From JAWWOW01 sp033851265 (GTDB taxonomy: Bacteria > Actinomycetota > Actinomycetes > JAWWOW01): a stretch of 64,000 nt of DNA. The notes under the pieces were generated by a model. The model ran no database searches. It had not been told where the DNA came from and saw only the letters and a list, made by a program, of their open reading frames with translations. Made by a program: the position numbers and the translations under genes. The DNA lies in assembly GCA_033851265.1 (NCBI GenBank), contig JAWWOW010000003.1, positions 310,001 to 374,000 of the forward strand, read 5' to 3'. Of this stretch, positions 9,321 to 17,429 are shown one piece after another (within the stretch, counting starts at the first letter, position 1; each line of letters begins with the position of its first letter).

Positions 9321-9974
9321 TCACCCGCTCCGGATGATCACCGAGAGCCGCGACGACACGGCTGCACGAGCAAGTACCGCGGCGGTGGCTGACGTCGTCG
9401 CCAACACAACGAGCGCGCCATCGTCCAAACCTGTAACGCTGCCGTCTGGCACGGGCACCGCTACGACACGGACCCTCGATGCGACAACCGGCGCAGTCGC
9501 ACCTGGATCGCGATCCGATGAGGCCAACACGTCGACCACGTTTCCGGGTTGGAGCAGCCGCGCGACGCCCGGGTCAGCGATGCGCACCGGAGTGGCGACC
9601 AAGCCGCTCGCACCCAACGCGTCGATAAGCGCCGGACCGACGACCCGCACGTCGGTGAGTGGTTCGCCGCGACGCATCGCCGTCGCCAGGACGAAGCCGG
9701 AGGTAGCTGACCCGGCGCGCAGCGCGCCGGCCGGCACCAACGACGGCGCGAACCCGGCAACACGCAGGTCGGATGCACCCAGTGTCGATCCAGCGGGTAG
9801 GTCGTGCGCTGCGACGAGCAGGCGGATGACGGGCGGCGGAGTGGGCGCGATGGCCGACAACCCGAAGGCAACAGCAGCCGCAGCACACCCAGCGGCCAAG
9901 AGTCGGCGGTGCCAGCCGGCCGCGCGAATGAATGACCGCAGCGGCTCGGGAAGACGCAGCGTCGATGCGCTCAT
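9321..9974 (-). CDS. SAF-domain protein, CpaB/RcpC-like
   Basis: 217 residues from the ATG at 9974, chosen because it overlaps the stop of the MTA phosphorylase gene as ATGA; an upstream in-frame extension to 10019 lies inside that gene. A single membrane helix (LLAAGCAAAAVAFGLSAIA) precedes a SAF domain (VAAHDLPAGSTLGASDLR) and a second domain like that of Flp pilus assembly protein CpaB/RcpC, including a PGNVVDVLAS segment. No pilus genes are nearby, so this is likely one of the orphan SAF proteins common in actinobacteria. Confidence 0.78.
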   Translation of the reverse strand: MSASTLRLPEPLRSFIRAAGWHRRLLAAGCAAAAVAFGLSAIAPTPPPVIRLLVAAHDLPAGSTLGASDLRVAGFAPSLVPAGALRAGSATSGFVLATAMRRGEPLTDVRVVGPALIDALGASGLVATPVRIADPGVARLLQPGNVVDVLASSDRDPGATAPVVASRVRVVAVPVPDGSVTGLDDGALVVLATTSATAAVLARAAVSSRLSVIIRSG

Positions 9975-10777
9975 GGCAACGTGAGTCTGACGTCGATGCC
10001 GTCGAGCGCCGCTCCGCACGGGCAGTCTCGCTCCGCGGGCAGGGCCCCGACGATGGCCATGATCGTGGCGCGGAGTCGCGGGATGCTCTCACCGAAGACG
10101 CGGAACACTTCTTCCTGCGTGACGGCGTCGTCGCTGGCGACGCCTGCATCGAGATCCGTGACAACGGCGACGGCGGTGTAGCAGAGAGCAAGCTCGCGGG
10201 CCAGCACCGCTTCGGGGTGCCCGGTCATGTTGACGATCGTCGCGCCCTGCGCGGCGTACCACTGCGACTCTGCCCGGGTCGAGAAACGCGGACCTTCGAC
10301 GACGACCATCGTGCCGCCGTCAGTCACCGGCCAGCCGTCGTCGTGTGCTACCCGCACCGCGGCAGCGCGCCCACGCGGGCAGTAGGGATCGGCGAACGAG
10401 ATGTGCACAGCACCGTCGTCGTAGAACGTCTGCACGCGTCCACTCGTGCGGTCGACCAGCTGGTCGGGAACGACCAGCGAACCCGGACCCAGCTCAGCAC
10501 GAAGGCCGCCGACCGCGCAGGGTGCGAGCACCTCCCGCACGCCGAGGCTGCGCAACGCCCAGAGGTTCGCGCGATAGGGGATGCGGTGTGGAGGGAAGCG
10601 GTGGTCGGCGCCGTGGCGAGGGAGGAACGCGACCCGCCGGCCGGCGACCACGCCGATGACAGGGGTGTCCGCGGGGGGGCCGTACGGCGTTTCGACGGGT
10701 GCGGGGACGGCGTCGTCGAGGAACGCGTAAAACCCCGAACCACCCAGGACGCCGATCTCGGCGGATGCCGTTTTCAT
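9971..10777 (-). CDS. mtnP: S-methyl-5'-thioadenosine phosphorylase
   Basis: 268 residues, the usual length. It belongs to the PNP/MTAP family: the phosphate-binding GGSGFYAF near the N-terminus, LPRHGADHRFPPHRIPYRAN, and the purine/methylthioribose pocket MTGHPEAVLARELALCY followed by VVTDLDAG. It splits methylthioadenosine to adenine and 5-methylthioribose-1-phosphate, recycling the by-product of polyamine synthesis and methyl-transfer. The N-terminal GVLGGSGFY motif favours MTAP over inosine/guanosine PNP. Its stop overlaps the start of the SAF gene. Confidence 0.93.
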   Translation of the reverse strand: MKTASAEIGVLGGSGFYAFLDDAVPAPVETPYGPPADTPVIGVVAGRRVAFLPRHGADHRFPPHRIPYRANLWALRSLGVREVLAPCAVGGLRAELGPGSLVVPDQLVDRTSGRVQTFYDDGAVHISFADPYCPRGRAAAVRVAHDDGWPVTDGGTMVVVEGPRFSTRAESQWYAAQGATIVNMTGHPEAVLARELALCYTAVAVVTDLDAGVASDDAVTQEEVFRVFGESIPRLRATIMAIVGALPAERDCPCGAALDGIDVRLTLP

Positions 10778-10841
10778 GACGCCCGGACCCTAGCCAGGCG
10801 AGTACCGGGTGCGGCAGGTCAGCCGCGGTAGGTGGGGACGG

Positions 10842-11195
10842 TCAGGCGGCGGAGGACGTGTCGGAGGACTTGGATGTGGACGCTGAGGGCTTGCTTGTGC
10901 CGTCGGACTTCGACCCGGACGAGTCTGCCTTGGCGTCGGACTTGCTCTCCGACTTCTCGGCCTTGGTCTCTGCCTTCTCCGACTTGCGCTTCGGCTCGCG
11001 GTCGGCGCTGTCCGGCTTGTCGCGGCTGTCGGTCCGGTAGAACCCGGAGCCTTTGAAGACGACGCCGACCGAGGAGAAGATCTTGCGCAGCGGCCCACCG
11101 CAGGCCGGGCAGTCCGTCAACGCCGGCTCCGCGAAGCTCTGAACCGCCTCAAGGGACTCGTGACAGTCCTTGCAGCGGTACTGGTACGTCGGCAC
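10842..11195 (-). CDS. ruc: Ruc-like FmdB zinc-ribbon chaperone
   Basis: 117 residues from a GTG at 11195 preceded by a strong GGAGGGG. The N-terminal zinc ribbon has Cys8, Cys11, Cys29 and Cys32 (CKDC and CPAC), followed by an FSSVGVVFKGSGFY segment. The remaining 60 residues are a low-complexity Ser/Lys/Asp/Ala tail predicted to be disordered. This matches M. tuberculosis Rv0991c (Ruc), a redox-regulated holdase-type chaperone controlled by HrcA. A near-consensus CIRCE element directly upstream fits that regulation. A long frame reading through from the antisense strand of the pirin gene is an artefact. Confidence 0.88.
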   Translation of the reverse strand: MPTYQYRCKDCHESLEAVQSFAEPALTDCPACGGPLRKIFSSVGVVFKGSGFYRTDSRDKPDSADREPKRKSEKAETKAEKSESKSDAKADSSGSKSDGTSKPSASTSKSSDTSSAA

Positions 11196-11209
11196 GTGTA
11201 CAACCCCTC

Positions 11210-11236
11210 CTGGCACTCGGCGCCTATGAGTGCTAA
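11210..11236 (-). promoter_or_regulatory. CIRCE element (HrcA operator) upstream of ruc
   Basis: Read on the minus strand this is TTAGCACTC, nine bases, then GAGTGCCAG. The consensus CIRCE is TTAGCACTC-N9-GAGTGCTAA, so one arm is perfect and the other matches 7 of 9. It ends just before the GGAGGGG ribosome-binding site of ruc, so HrcA bound here would block transcription or translation initiation and release on heat stress. Confidence 0.85.
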
Positions 11237-11312
11237 TGATGCCCAATGACGTGCTATTCCGTCCAGCGTGCCGCGCCGGAATGTTGCGGACGCAACTAGT
11301 GTTTGGACCGAC

Positions 11313-12269
11313 ATGCCTGCCGTGACCGTTGATGACGTCCTGACCCTTCCCCGCATCGCGCGACCCGACCCGGTCGCCACCAAGGACCGCCCCGTCGTGT
11401 CCGTGACGAACGCGCCGAGCGGTTTCGAAGGCGAGGGTTTCCCCGTACGCCGGGCCTTCGCCGGTGTGGATCCGCGCCTGCTCGATCCGTTCGTGCACAT
11501 GGACCAGATGGGCGAGGTCGAATACGCGCCGGGTGAGCCGAAGGGCACCGCGTGGCACCCGCACCGAGGCTTCGAGACCGTCACCTACATGATCGATGGC
11601 CAGATGGCGCACCGGGACTCCAATGGTGGCGGCGGCCTGATCACGAATGGCGACACCCAGTGGATGACAGCCGGCGCGGGCATCCTGCACATCGAGACGC
11701 CACCGGAGCAGCTGGTCATGACTGGCGGTCTGTTCCACGGTTTCCAGCTGTGGGTCAACCTGCCGAGTGCCGACAAGTTCATCGCCCCGCGCTATCAGGA
11801 CATCCGCGGTGGTGACGTCGCCCTGCTGTCCTCCGATGACGGCGGCGCACTCGTCCGCGTCATTGCCGGAGATGTCGCGGGGTACGCCGGCCCGGGATCG
11901 ACACACACCCCGATCGCATTGGTCCATGCGACGATCACGCCCGGCGCGGCACTGACGCTGCCATGGCGGCCCGACTTCAACTCCCTCGTCTACGTCCTCG
12001 GCGGTCGGGGCACGGCCGGCACCGAGCGCGTTCCGGTGAAGCTCGGACAACTTGTTGTCTTCGGTGTCGGCGACACCATCACGATTGCCGCTGATGCCAA
12101 CCAGGACACCCGCGACAAGGGTCTCGACGTGCTCATCCTCGGCGGTCAGCCGATCCGTGAGCCGGTCGTGCAGTACGGCCCGTTTGTCATGAACACCAAG
12201 GCCGAGATCGTCCAGGCATTCGAGGACTTCCAAGCAGGGCGGTTAGGCACTGTCCCCGCCGAGCAGTGA
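11313..12269 (+). CDS. Pirin family protein
   Basis: 318 residues from the ATG at 11313; the frame extends upstream but ATG 11313 fits the family N-terminus. The bicupin fold is recognisable: pirin N-domain with GFPVRRAFAG, DPFVHMDQMG, the metal-binding HPHRGFETVTYM, and GGLITNGDTQWMTAGAGILHIE, then FHGFQLWVNLP. Metal ligands are the two histidines of HPHRG plus the later His and Glu of HIE. Bacterial pirins are cupin proteins, some with quercetinase activity or protein-binding roles; the specific role here is unknown. A TAGTGT box lies 10 bases before the ATG, so the mRNA may be nearly leaderless. Confidence 0.92.
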   Translation: MPAVTVDDVLTLPRIARPDPVATKDRPVVSVTNAPSGFEGEGFPVRRAFAGVDPRLLDPFVHMDQMGEVEYAPGEPKGTAWHPHRGFETVTYMIDGQMAHRDSNGGGGLITNGDTQWMTAGAGILHIETPPEQLVMTGGLFHGFQLWVNLPSADKFIAPRYQDIRGGDVALLSSDDGGALVRVIAGDVAGYAGPGSTHTPIALVHATITPGAALTLPWRPDFNSLVYVLGGRGTAGTERVPVKLGQLVVFGVGDTITIAADANQDTRDKGLDVLILGGQPIREPVVQYGPFVMNTKAEIVQAFEDFQAGRLGTVPAEQ

Positions 12270-12275
12270 GACAGC

Positions 12276-12599
12276 GTGACGAGCGCTCCTGACATCCGGG
12301 TGACGGACAACCCCGCATCCAGTCGTTTCGAGGTCTTCTCCGACGGCGAGCTCGCGGGCTTCGCGGAGTACCGCGTCAGTGATGGACGCATCGTCTTCAC
12401 ACACACCGAGATCGATGACGCGTTCGAGGGTCATGGCATAGGAAGTCGGCTCATCCGCTACGCGCTCGACGATGCGCGCCGGCGGGGGCTGCTCGTGGTA
12501 CCCAAATGTCCGTTCGTGCGCCGGTTCATCGAGGAGCATGAGGACTACGCCGACCTCACGAAGGCGCGGCCCAACGGTCCGACCAGTGGCATCGCGTGA
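12276..12599 (+). CDS. Small GNAT-type N-acetyltransferase (YjdJ-like)
   Basis: 107 residues from GTG 12276, six bases after the pirin stop, so probably the second gene of a pirin operon. It is a minimal GNAT domain with RIVFTHTEIDDAFEGHGIGSRL, whose GHGIG is the acetyl-CoA pyrophosphate loop, then VVPKCPFVRRFIEEH. The VVPKCPFV-Y/F-I pattern is characteristic of the YjdJ-type (Gcn5-related, DUF-like) subfamily. The acceptor is not known. Confidence 0.9.
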   Translation: MTSAPDIRVTDNPASSRFEVFSDGELAGFAEYRVSDGRIVFTHTEIDDAFEGHGIGSRLIRYALDDARRRGLLVVPKCPFVRRFIEEHEDYADLTKARPNGPTSGIA

Positions 12600-12656
12600 G
12601 GCGAACTCCTATCTGCTTCACAGGTTGTCCCAAGGTTCGTCTGTGACGGTCTGCTC

Positions 12657-13379
12657 ATGAACATTGACAAGACATCAGCAGCTATCGGTGCCGCAGCAGC
12701 CGTTCTTGTCGGCGCAGCGGGACTCACCTACGCGGCAGTCGCCAATGCGGCGGACCCGACGCCGTCCCCGTCGTCCAGCGGCAGTAGTGCGCCGCGGAAC
12801 CCGGACGCAGGCAAGCATCAGGCGGCCGAGGCCGAGTTGACTGGTGCCACTGCGGCCAGCGTCAAGGCTGCGATCCTGAAGAAGTATCCGGGCGCCACCA
12901 TCCAGCGGATGTCGGCCGAGGATGCGGCCGAGGGCACCGGTGCGGCGTACGAAGCGCATGTCGCGACCGCGGACGGTAAGCGGCTCGAGGTGTTGCTCGA
13001 CAAGAGCTTCGCCATCACCAAGGCGAGCGAGGACACGCATGGTCCGGGCGGTCGTGGCGGCCCCGGCGGGCACAACGAGGCCGAGTTGACGGGTGCCACT
13101 GCGGCCAGCGTCAAGGCTGCGATCCTGAAGAAGTATCCGGGCGCCACCATCGAGCGGATGTCGGCCGAGGATGCGGCCGAGGGCACCGGTGCGGCGTACG
13201 AAGCGCATGTCGCGACCGCGGACGGTAAGCGGCTCGCGGTGTTGCTCGACAAGAGCTTCGCCATCACCAAGGCGAGCGAGGACACGCACGGCCCAGGCCA
13301 TGGCGGACCTGGCGATCACCGCGGCGGGCCGCCGCCGAGCAGCTCCTCGAGCAGCTCGTTCTCGACGACCAGCGCCTGA
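12657..13379 (+). CDS. Secreted PepSY-like protein with duplicated domain
   Basis: 240 residues: an N-terminal signal peptide or anchor (hydrophobic to about residue 33, ANAADP), a Pro/Ser linker, then two copies of an 83-residue unit, and a Gly/Pro/His and poly-Ser tail. Each unit has the PepSY-like pattern AASVKAAILKKYPGAT, a central AAYEAHVATADGK and VLLDKSFAITKASED. The copies differ by only a few residues (Gln/Glu, Glu/Ala). The gene sits directly upstream of a two-component system and ends in a strong hairpin. An extracytoplasmic partner of the sensor kinase is a plausible but untested role. Confidence 0.78.
   Translation: MNIDKTSAAIGAAAAVLVGAAGLTYAAVANAADPTPSPSSSGSSAPRNPDAGKHQAAEAELTGATAASVKAAILKKYPGATIQRMSAEDAAEGTGAAYEAHVATADGKRLEVLLDKSFAITKASEDTHGPGGRGGPGGHNEAELTGATAASVKAAILKKYPGATIERMSAEDAAEGTGAAYEAHVATADGKRLAVLLDKSFAITKASEDTHGPGHGGPGDHRGGPPPSSSSSSSFSTTSA
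12831..13313 (+). repeat. 249-bp tandem direct repeat inside the PepSY-like gene
   Basis: Copy 1 starts at 12831 and copy 2 at 13080, an exact 249-base (83-codon) period that keeps the frame. Over about 235 bases only a handful of substitutions are visible (for example ACTGGT/ACGGGT, ATCCAG/ATCGAG, CTCGAG/CTCGCG), most of them near the copy ends. The near-identity at DNA level, including silent sites, points to a recent duplication or ongoing gene conversion. Confidence 0.95.
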
Positions 13380-13381
13380 CA

Positions 13382-13413
13382 GTGAACGCCCAGTCATGGC
13401 ACTGGGCGTTCAC
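13382..13413 (+). terminator. Strong hairpin after the PepSY-like gene
   Basis: Perfect 13-bp arms GTGAACGCCCAGT and ACTGGGCGTTCAC around a CATGGC loop begin 3 bases after the stop codon. There is no T-run, as is common in actinobacteria. It probably ends or attenuates transcription before the response-regulator gene. Confidence 0.8.
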
Positions 13414-13470
13414 AGCAATCTGACAGGAAACATTCAGGGCTGGCTCAGCCAACCGTCCGAGACTGGCAGC

Positions 13471-14175
13471 ATGACAACCGTGAGCCCTGAGGCACGCTTA
13501 CTCGTCGCCGACGACGACCCGAACATCGTTGAACTTTTGTCCGCGAGCCTGCGCTTCGCGGGTTTCGAGGTCGCGACGGCCAGTGATGGTGGCCAAGCGC
13601 TGAAGGTGGCCAAGGAGTTCCGGCCCGACCTCATCGTGCTCGACGTGATGATGCCCGGCGTCGACGGGTTCGACGTCGTCAAGCGATTGCGGGAGGGCGG
13701 GCAGCGCACGCCTGTGCTGTTCCTCACCGCACGCGACGCGACGGAGGACAAGGTCACCGGGCTCACACTCGGAGGCGATGACTACGTCACCAAGCCGTTC
13801 AGCTTGGAAGAGGCCATCGCCCGGATTCGCGCGATCCTGCGTCGGTTCGGCGCGGACTCGGTCGCTGCGTCGGCCCGGCTGAGCTTTGCCGATCTCGAGA
13901 TGGACGACGACACGCACGAGGTGTGGAAGGCCGGCGCGGAGGTTGCCCTCTCGCCGACGGAGTTCAAATTGCTCCGCTACTTCCTGCAGAACCCTGGCCG
14001 CGTGCTGTCGAAGGCGCAGATTCTCGACCACGTGTGGAACTACGACTTCGGCGGCGAGGCCAACGTGGTCGAGTCGTACGTGTCGTATCTGCGCCGCAAG
14101 ATCGACACGACCGAACCACGTCTGCTGCACACGTTGCGCGGCGTCGGCTACGTCCTACGGCAGCCGCGCGGCTGA
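13471..14175 (+). CDS. OmpR/PhoP family response regulator
   Basis: 234 residues from ATG 13471; the frame extends upstream into the previous gene, which is not coding. Receiver domain: acidic DDD at 14-16, phospho-acceptor Asp58 in LIVLDVMMPG, Thr in FLTARD and Lys in YVTKPF. A winged-helix C-terminal domain follows, with LSPTEFKLLRYFLQNPGRVLSKAQILDHVW and LRGVGYVLR. It binds DNA after phosphorylation by the cognate kinase encoded 6 bases downstream. Confidence 0.95.
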   Translation: MTTVSPEARLLVADDDPNIVELLSASLRFAGFEVATASDGGQALKVAKEFRPDLIVLDVMMPGVDGFDVVKRLREGGQRTPVLFLTARDATEDKVTGLTLGGDDYVTKPFSLEEAIARIRAILRRFGADSVAASARLSFADLEMDDDTHEVWKAGAEVALSPTEFKLLRYFLQNPGRVLSKAQILDHVWNYDFGGEANVVESYVSYLRRKIDTTEPRLLHTLRGVGYVLRQPRG

Positions 14176-14181
14176 CCTTCG

Positions 14182-15684
14182 ATGCCCTCACTCCGGTCGT
14201 TGTCGGGACGGATGCCGCTGCGCGTCAAGCTCGTCGTCGCGATGATGAGTCTGGTCGCCGTCGGCCTCGCCGTTGCTGGATTCGCAGCGACCACGGTGTT
14301 GCACGGGTACCTGATCGATCGCGTGGACGATCGACTGCGGACGGCGCAGGCAGGCGACCGGTTCGTCGGGGATGGGCATGGAGGTCCACGGCCTCCGGGT
14401 GACGATCACGCGTCGGGGCGGCTGCCGAGCGAGTTCTACGTGCAGACAAGCAGCGCTACGGGCGCGGTCATCGACGTTCAATCGAACCCGTTGCACGCCG
14501 ACGATGCAGCGCCGAAGATCCCAGTGCTCACTACCAGCGCTGCGGCCGCGCGTGCCGGCAAGCCGTTCACAGTCGGCAGCCTGGACAGCGGAGACGGTGA
14601 GTGGCGAGTCTTGGTGCGCACCACGTCAAGCGGTGAATCGGTTGCAGTGGCCACCCGCCTGGCAGAAGAGTCGAACACCTTGACCCGGTTGATCTGGATC
14701 GAGGTCGTCGTTGGCGGTTTGGTGATCGCCGTCCTTGCAGGCCTCGGTTATTTCGTCATACGCCGCAGCCTCAGGCCACTGGTCGAGGTCGAGGGCACCG
14801 CCGAGGCCATCGCTGCCGGTGACCTCACTCAACGCGTGCCAGAGCGCGATCCGCGCACTGAGGTCGGCCGGTTGTCGCGTGCGCTCAACGGCATGCTCGC
14901 GCAGATCGAGTCGGCATTCCATGCTCGCGAGGCATCCGAAACGGCGGCGCGAGACTCGGAAGAGCGGATGCGGCGATTTGTTGCCGACGCGAGCCACGAA
15001 CTGCGCACGCCGTTGACCTCGATCCGCGGGTTCGCCGAGCTGTATCGGCAAGGCGCCGTTGGTGACAAGAAGGCCGTCGAGCGCGTGATGAGGCGCATCG
15101 AAGATGAGGCGGCGCGCATGGGTCTGCTCGTCGAAGACCTGTTGATGCTTGCTCGTCTCGATGAGCAACGCCCGCTTGTCTACTTGCCTGTCGATCTGCT
15201 CGGTCTCGCCGCAGACGCTGTGCATGATGCGACCGCTATCGGTCCGGACCACCCGACGACGCTCGATGTCCTCCCCGGCGAAGTAGCACCCATCGTCGCC
15301 GGTGATGAGGCGCGGTTGCGCCAGGTCGTGTCGAACCTCGTCACGAATGCGGTGGTCCACACACCGCCGGGCACCCTCATCGCCGTTCGCGTGGGCACCG
15401 AGGACGGGCACGCCGTCTTGCACGTGGTCGACCACGGTCCTGGGCTGGCACAAGCCGAAGCCGATCGGGTCTTCGAGCGCTTCTATCGCGCCGATCCCTC
15501 GCGCACGCGCACGAGCGGCGGGAGCGGGCTCGGCCTGTCGATCGTTGCGGCCTTGGTTGCTGCGCACGGTGGATCGGTGCGTGTCAGCGAGACACCGGGC
15601 GGTGGCGCGACGTTCGTCGTGCGCCTGCCGTTGTACGCCGCGGCAGCGGAGCTCAGCCCAGCAGACCCAGTCGTCGCCAAATAA
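14182..15684 (+). CDS. Sensor histidine kinase, HAMP type
   Basis: 500 residues. TM1 lies at about 12-36, an extracytoplasmic domain at 37-170, TM2 at about 172-194, and then a HAMP domain (RRSLRPLVEVEGTAEAIAAG). The HisKA domain has phospho-acceptor His272 in DASHELRTPLTSI. The ATPase domain has the N-box (NLVTNAVVHTPPG), G1 (DHGPGLA) and G2 (GGSGLGLSIV). It pairs with the upstream response regulator. The extracytoplasmic domain is Gly/His/Pro-rich near HGGPRPPGDDH; metal or envelope stress sensing is possible but unproven. It overlaps the convergent diiron gene by 32 bases. Confidence 0.95.
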   Translation: MPSLRSLSGRMPLRVKLVVAMMSLVAVGLAVAGFAATTVLHGYLIDRVDDRLRTAQAGDRFVGDGHGGPRPPGDDHASGRLPSEFYVQTSSATGAVIDVQSNPLHADDAAPKIPVLTTSAAAARAGKPFTVGSLDSGDGEWRVLVRTTSSGESVAVATRLAEESNTLTRLIWIEVVVGGLVIAVLAGLGYFVIRRSLRPLVEVEGTAEAIAAGDLTQRVPERDPRTEVGRLSRALNGMLAQIESAFHAREASETAARDSEERMRRFVADASHELRTPLTSIRGFAELYRQGAVGDKKAVERVMRRIEDEAARMGLLVEDLLMLARLDEQRPLVYLPVDLLGLAADAVHDATAIGPDHPTTLDVLPGEVAPIVAGDEARLRQVVSNLVTNAVVHTPPGTLIAVRVGTEDGHAVLHVVDHGPGLAQAEADRVFERFYRADPSRTRTSGGSGLGLSIVAALVAAHGGSVRVSETPGGGATFVVRLPLYAAAAELSPADPVVAK

Positions 15685-16555
15685 GGGCACTTGGCCCGGC
15701 GATCAGCCCGACCTCACGGCAGAAAGCCGTCGCTCGGGCGGCCGCCCAGACCTGGGTGGCCCGCCAATGCGGATTGCGCCGTGCGACGCGTGCTGCTTCG
15801 CGCGGGTCGAGCCCGACTGCGGCGTAGACATCGGGATGGATCAGCCGCCGCGTGGCGATAGCGACGACGACGGCGAACACCAGCCGGGTGTGCGCCTTGT
15901 CGAGCGTTGACAGCTCGTCGAACTTGCGCGCGACCTCATCGCGCGCGTAGCGCATGTGACGTGCTTCTTCGACGACGTGGATGCGCGACACCTCACGTGC
16001 AAGCGGTTGCAACGACTCATCGCGCATCACTTCGCGTTGCCGAACGTCGAGGATCTCTTCGACGTACAACGCGGATGCGAACGACAGCGGGCCGCGGCTC
16101 GATGCCTTGAAGTAGCGCCCGAGCAGATGCGCGAGCCGGCCGGGACCGTATGCCGGGCAGCCCATCTTCTCGATGGCGCGACCGAACATCACCGAGTGGC
16201 GACACTCGTCAGCGATCTCGGTCAGGCCGTACTGCACGTGCGCAGTACGCGGGTCCCGGTTGTAGAGGTCGCGGACCAGCATCTGCATCAGGATCAACTC
16301 GAACCACACGCCCACGCTCGCGATGCTGGCCATCTCGTGCTTGGTCAGTTCGACGCGTTGCTCTTCGGTCAGCCGGTCCCAGAGCTCGGTGCCGTAGAGC
16401 GAGCTGCGCTCCGGTGGCTGCCAGTAGGCACCGGGCACGATCGGGGCGTCCCAGTCGATCTCGGTGAGTGGGTCGTAGGAGTGTTCCGCGGAACCGCGCA
16501 GCAGGCGCGTCGCGGTCTCCTCGCGGGTCGGTGCTGCCAGGGTTGGTGTCGTCAT
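15653..16555 (-). CDS. AurF-like diiron oxygenase
   Basis: 300 residues from the ATG at 16555, preceded by GGGAGGA; an upstream in-frame extension to 16639 lacks a ribosome site. Four-helix ferritin-like fold with carboxylate/His ligands in ELTKHEMASIASVGVWFE, LTEIADECRHSVMFGRAI, ALYVEEILDVRQREVM and IHVVEEARHMRYARDE. This pattern fits the AurF/p-aminobenzoate N-oxygenase-type diiron proteins found widely in actinobacteria, which oxidise aryl amines or related substrates. The substrate is unknown. It is divergent from a MerR regulator, which is probably its controller. Confidence 0.85.
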   Translation of the reverse strand: MTTPTLAAPTREETATRLLRGSAEHSYDPLTEIDWDAPIVPGAYWQPPERSSLYGTELWDRLTEEQRVELTKHEMASIASVGVWFELILMQMLVRDLYNRDPRTAHVQYGLTEIADECRHSVMFGRAIEKMGCPAYGPGRLAHLLGRYFKASSRGPLSFASALYVEEILDVRQREVMRDESLQPLAREVSRIHVVEEARHMRYARDEVARKFDELSTLDKAHTRLVFAVVVAIATRRLIHPDVYAAVGLDPREAARVARRNPHWRATQVWAAARATAFCREVGLIAGPSALIWRRLGLLG

Positions 16556-16653
16556 CGGGGTCCTCCCGTTGCGATCATTCGGCAACGGTACAACGGTCAT
16601 TGTCACAGTTACTAGTGCTAGCGTTGTGGCGGTCGTCACAGGCGGGAGGGTCG
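16556..16653. promoter_or_regulatory. Divergent control region of diiron oxygenase and MerR genes
   Basis: 98 bases separate the two starts. The centre holds a short dyad CTAG-TG-CTAG within ACTAGTGCTAGCG and a GTACAACGGTCATTGTCAC stretch; both are candidate MerR binding sites and promoter elements. Each gene has its own strong ribosome-binding site (GGGAGGA for the oxygenase, GGCGGGAGGG for merR). Exact promoter boxes cannot be fixed from sequence alone. Confidence 0.5.
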
Positions 16654-17412
16654 GTGCCCGACTACCGGATCGACGAGCTCGCCCAGGCGGCGGGCATGAC
16701 CGTCCGCAACGTCCGCGTGTACCAGGACCGGGGCCTGCTGCCGCCGCCGCGGCGGGAGGGACGCGTCGGCTTCTACAGCGAAGCGCACCTCGCCCGGCTG
16801 CGGTTGATCGGGGGCCTCCTCGAGCGCGGTTATGGCTTCGCGCACATCGCCGAGCTGGTCCATGCCTGGGAGCGCGGCCACGAGATCGCCGACGTCCTGG
16901 GTCTGGAAGCGGCGCTCACCGGGCCCTGGTCGGACGAGATCCCGGCGTACCTCACCCGAGCCGAGATCGACGAGATGTACGGCGCCGACTCCTCGGACGA
17001 GACCGTCGCCCGGGCGGTGTCACTCGGCCTGGTCGAGCCGGAGGGGGACCGCTACCGGGTGCCCAGCCCGCGGCTCCTGCATGCAGGAGCAGAGCTGGTC
17101 GTGTCCGGTCTGCCGCTGGCCACCGTGCTCGAGATCGCGGCGCTGCTCAAGGCCAGCATCGACGAGATCGCGGAGCGATTCGTTGCGGCCGTTGCCGCAC
17201 ACATCACCGCCGGCCACGAAACCGACTGGGCGCCGAGCCATGACGAGCTGCCGCAGATCGTGGCGTTGATCCAACGATTGCGACCGCTCGCCCAGACGGC
17301 CGTGGACGCGCAGTTGGCGCGATCGATGGAGGCGCAGGTGACGGCGGTTCTCGGCGAGCGCTTCCCGCAGATTGCCGGCGACACCGGCTCCGAGCAGGAG
17401 ACCGCCAGCTAG
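16654..17412 (+). CDS. MerR family transcriptional regulator
   Basis: 252 residues from GTG 16654 with GGCGGGAGGG just upstream. The N-terminal winged helix reads YRIDELAQAAGMTVRNVRVYQDRGLLPPPRREGRVGFYSEAHLARL, typical of MerR, followed by a long C-terminal effector domain (about residues 90-250) without metal-binding cysteines. A ligand other than metals or thiols is therefore likely. It is divergent from the diiron oxygenase gene and probably regulates it. The gene ends with a CCGTCGT-GCT-ACGACGG hairpin beginning right after the stop. Confidence 0.93.
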   Translation: MPDYRIDELAQAAGMTVRNVRVYQDRGLLPPPRREGRVGFYSEAHLARLRLIGGLLERGYGFAHIAELVHAWERGHEIADVLGLEAALTGPWSDEIPAYLTRAEIDEMYGADSSDETVARAVSLGLVEPEGDRYRVPSPRLLHAGAELVVSGLPLATVLEIAALLKASIDEIAERFVAAVAAHITAGHETDWAPSHDELPQIVALIQRLRPLAQTAVDAQLARSMEAQVTAVLGERFPQIAGDTGSEQETAS

Positions 17413-17429
17413 CCGTCGTGCTACGACGG
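17413..17429. terminator. Hairpin between convergent merR and arsR
   Basis: CCGTCGT and ACGACGG pair around a GCT loop immediately after the merR stop. It overlaps the first copy of the 32-bp tandem repeat and could serve both convergent genes. Confidence 0.6.

Noticed and set aside
10842..12233. Long minus-strand frame of 463 codons
   Set aside because: Only its last 117 codons are real (ruc); the rest is antisense to the pirin gene.
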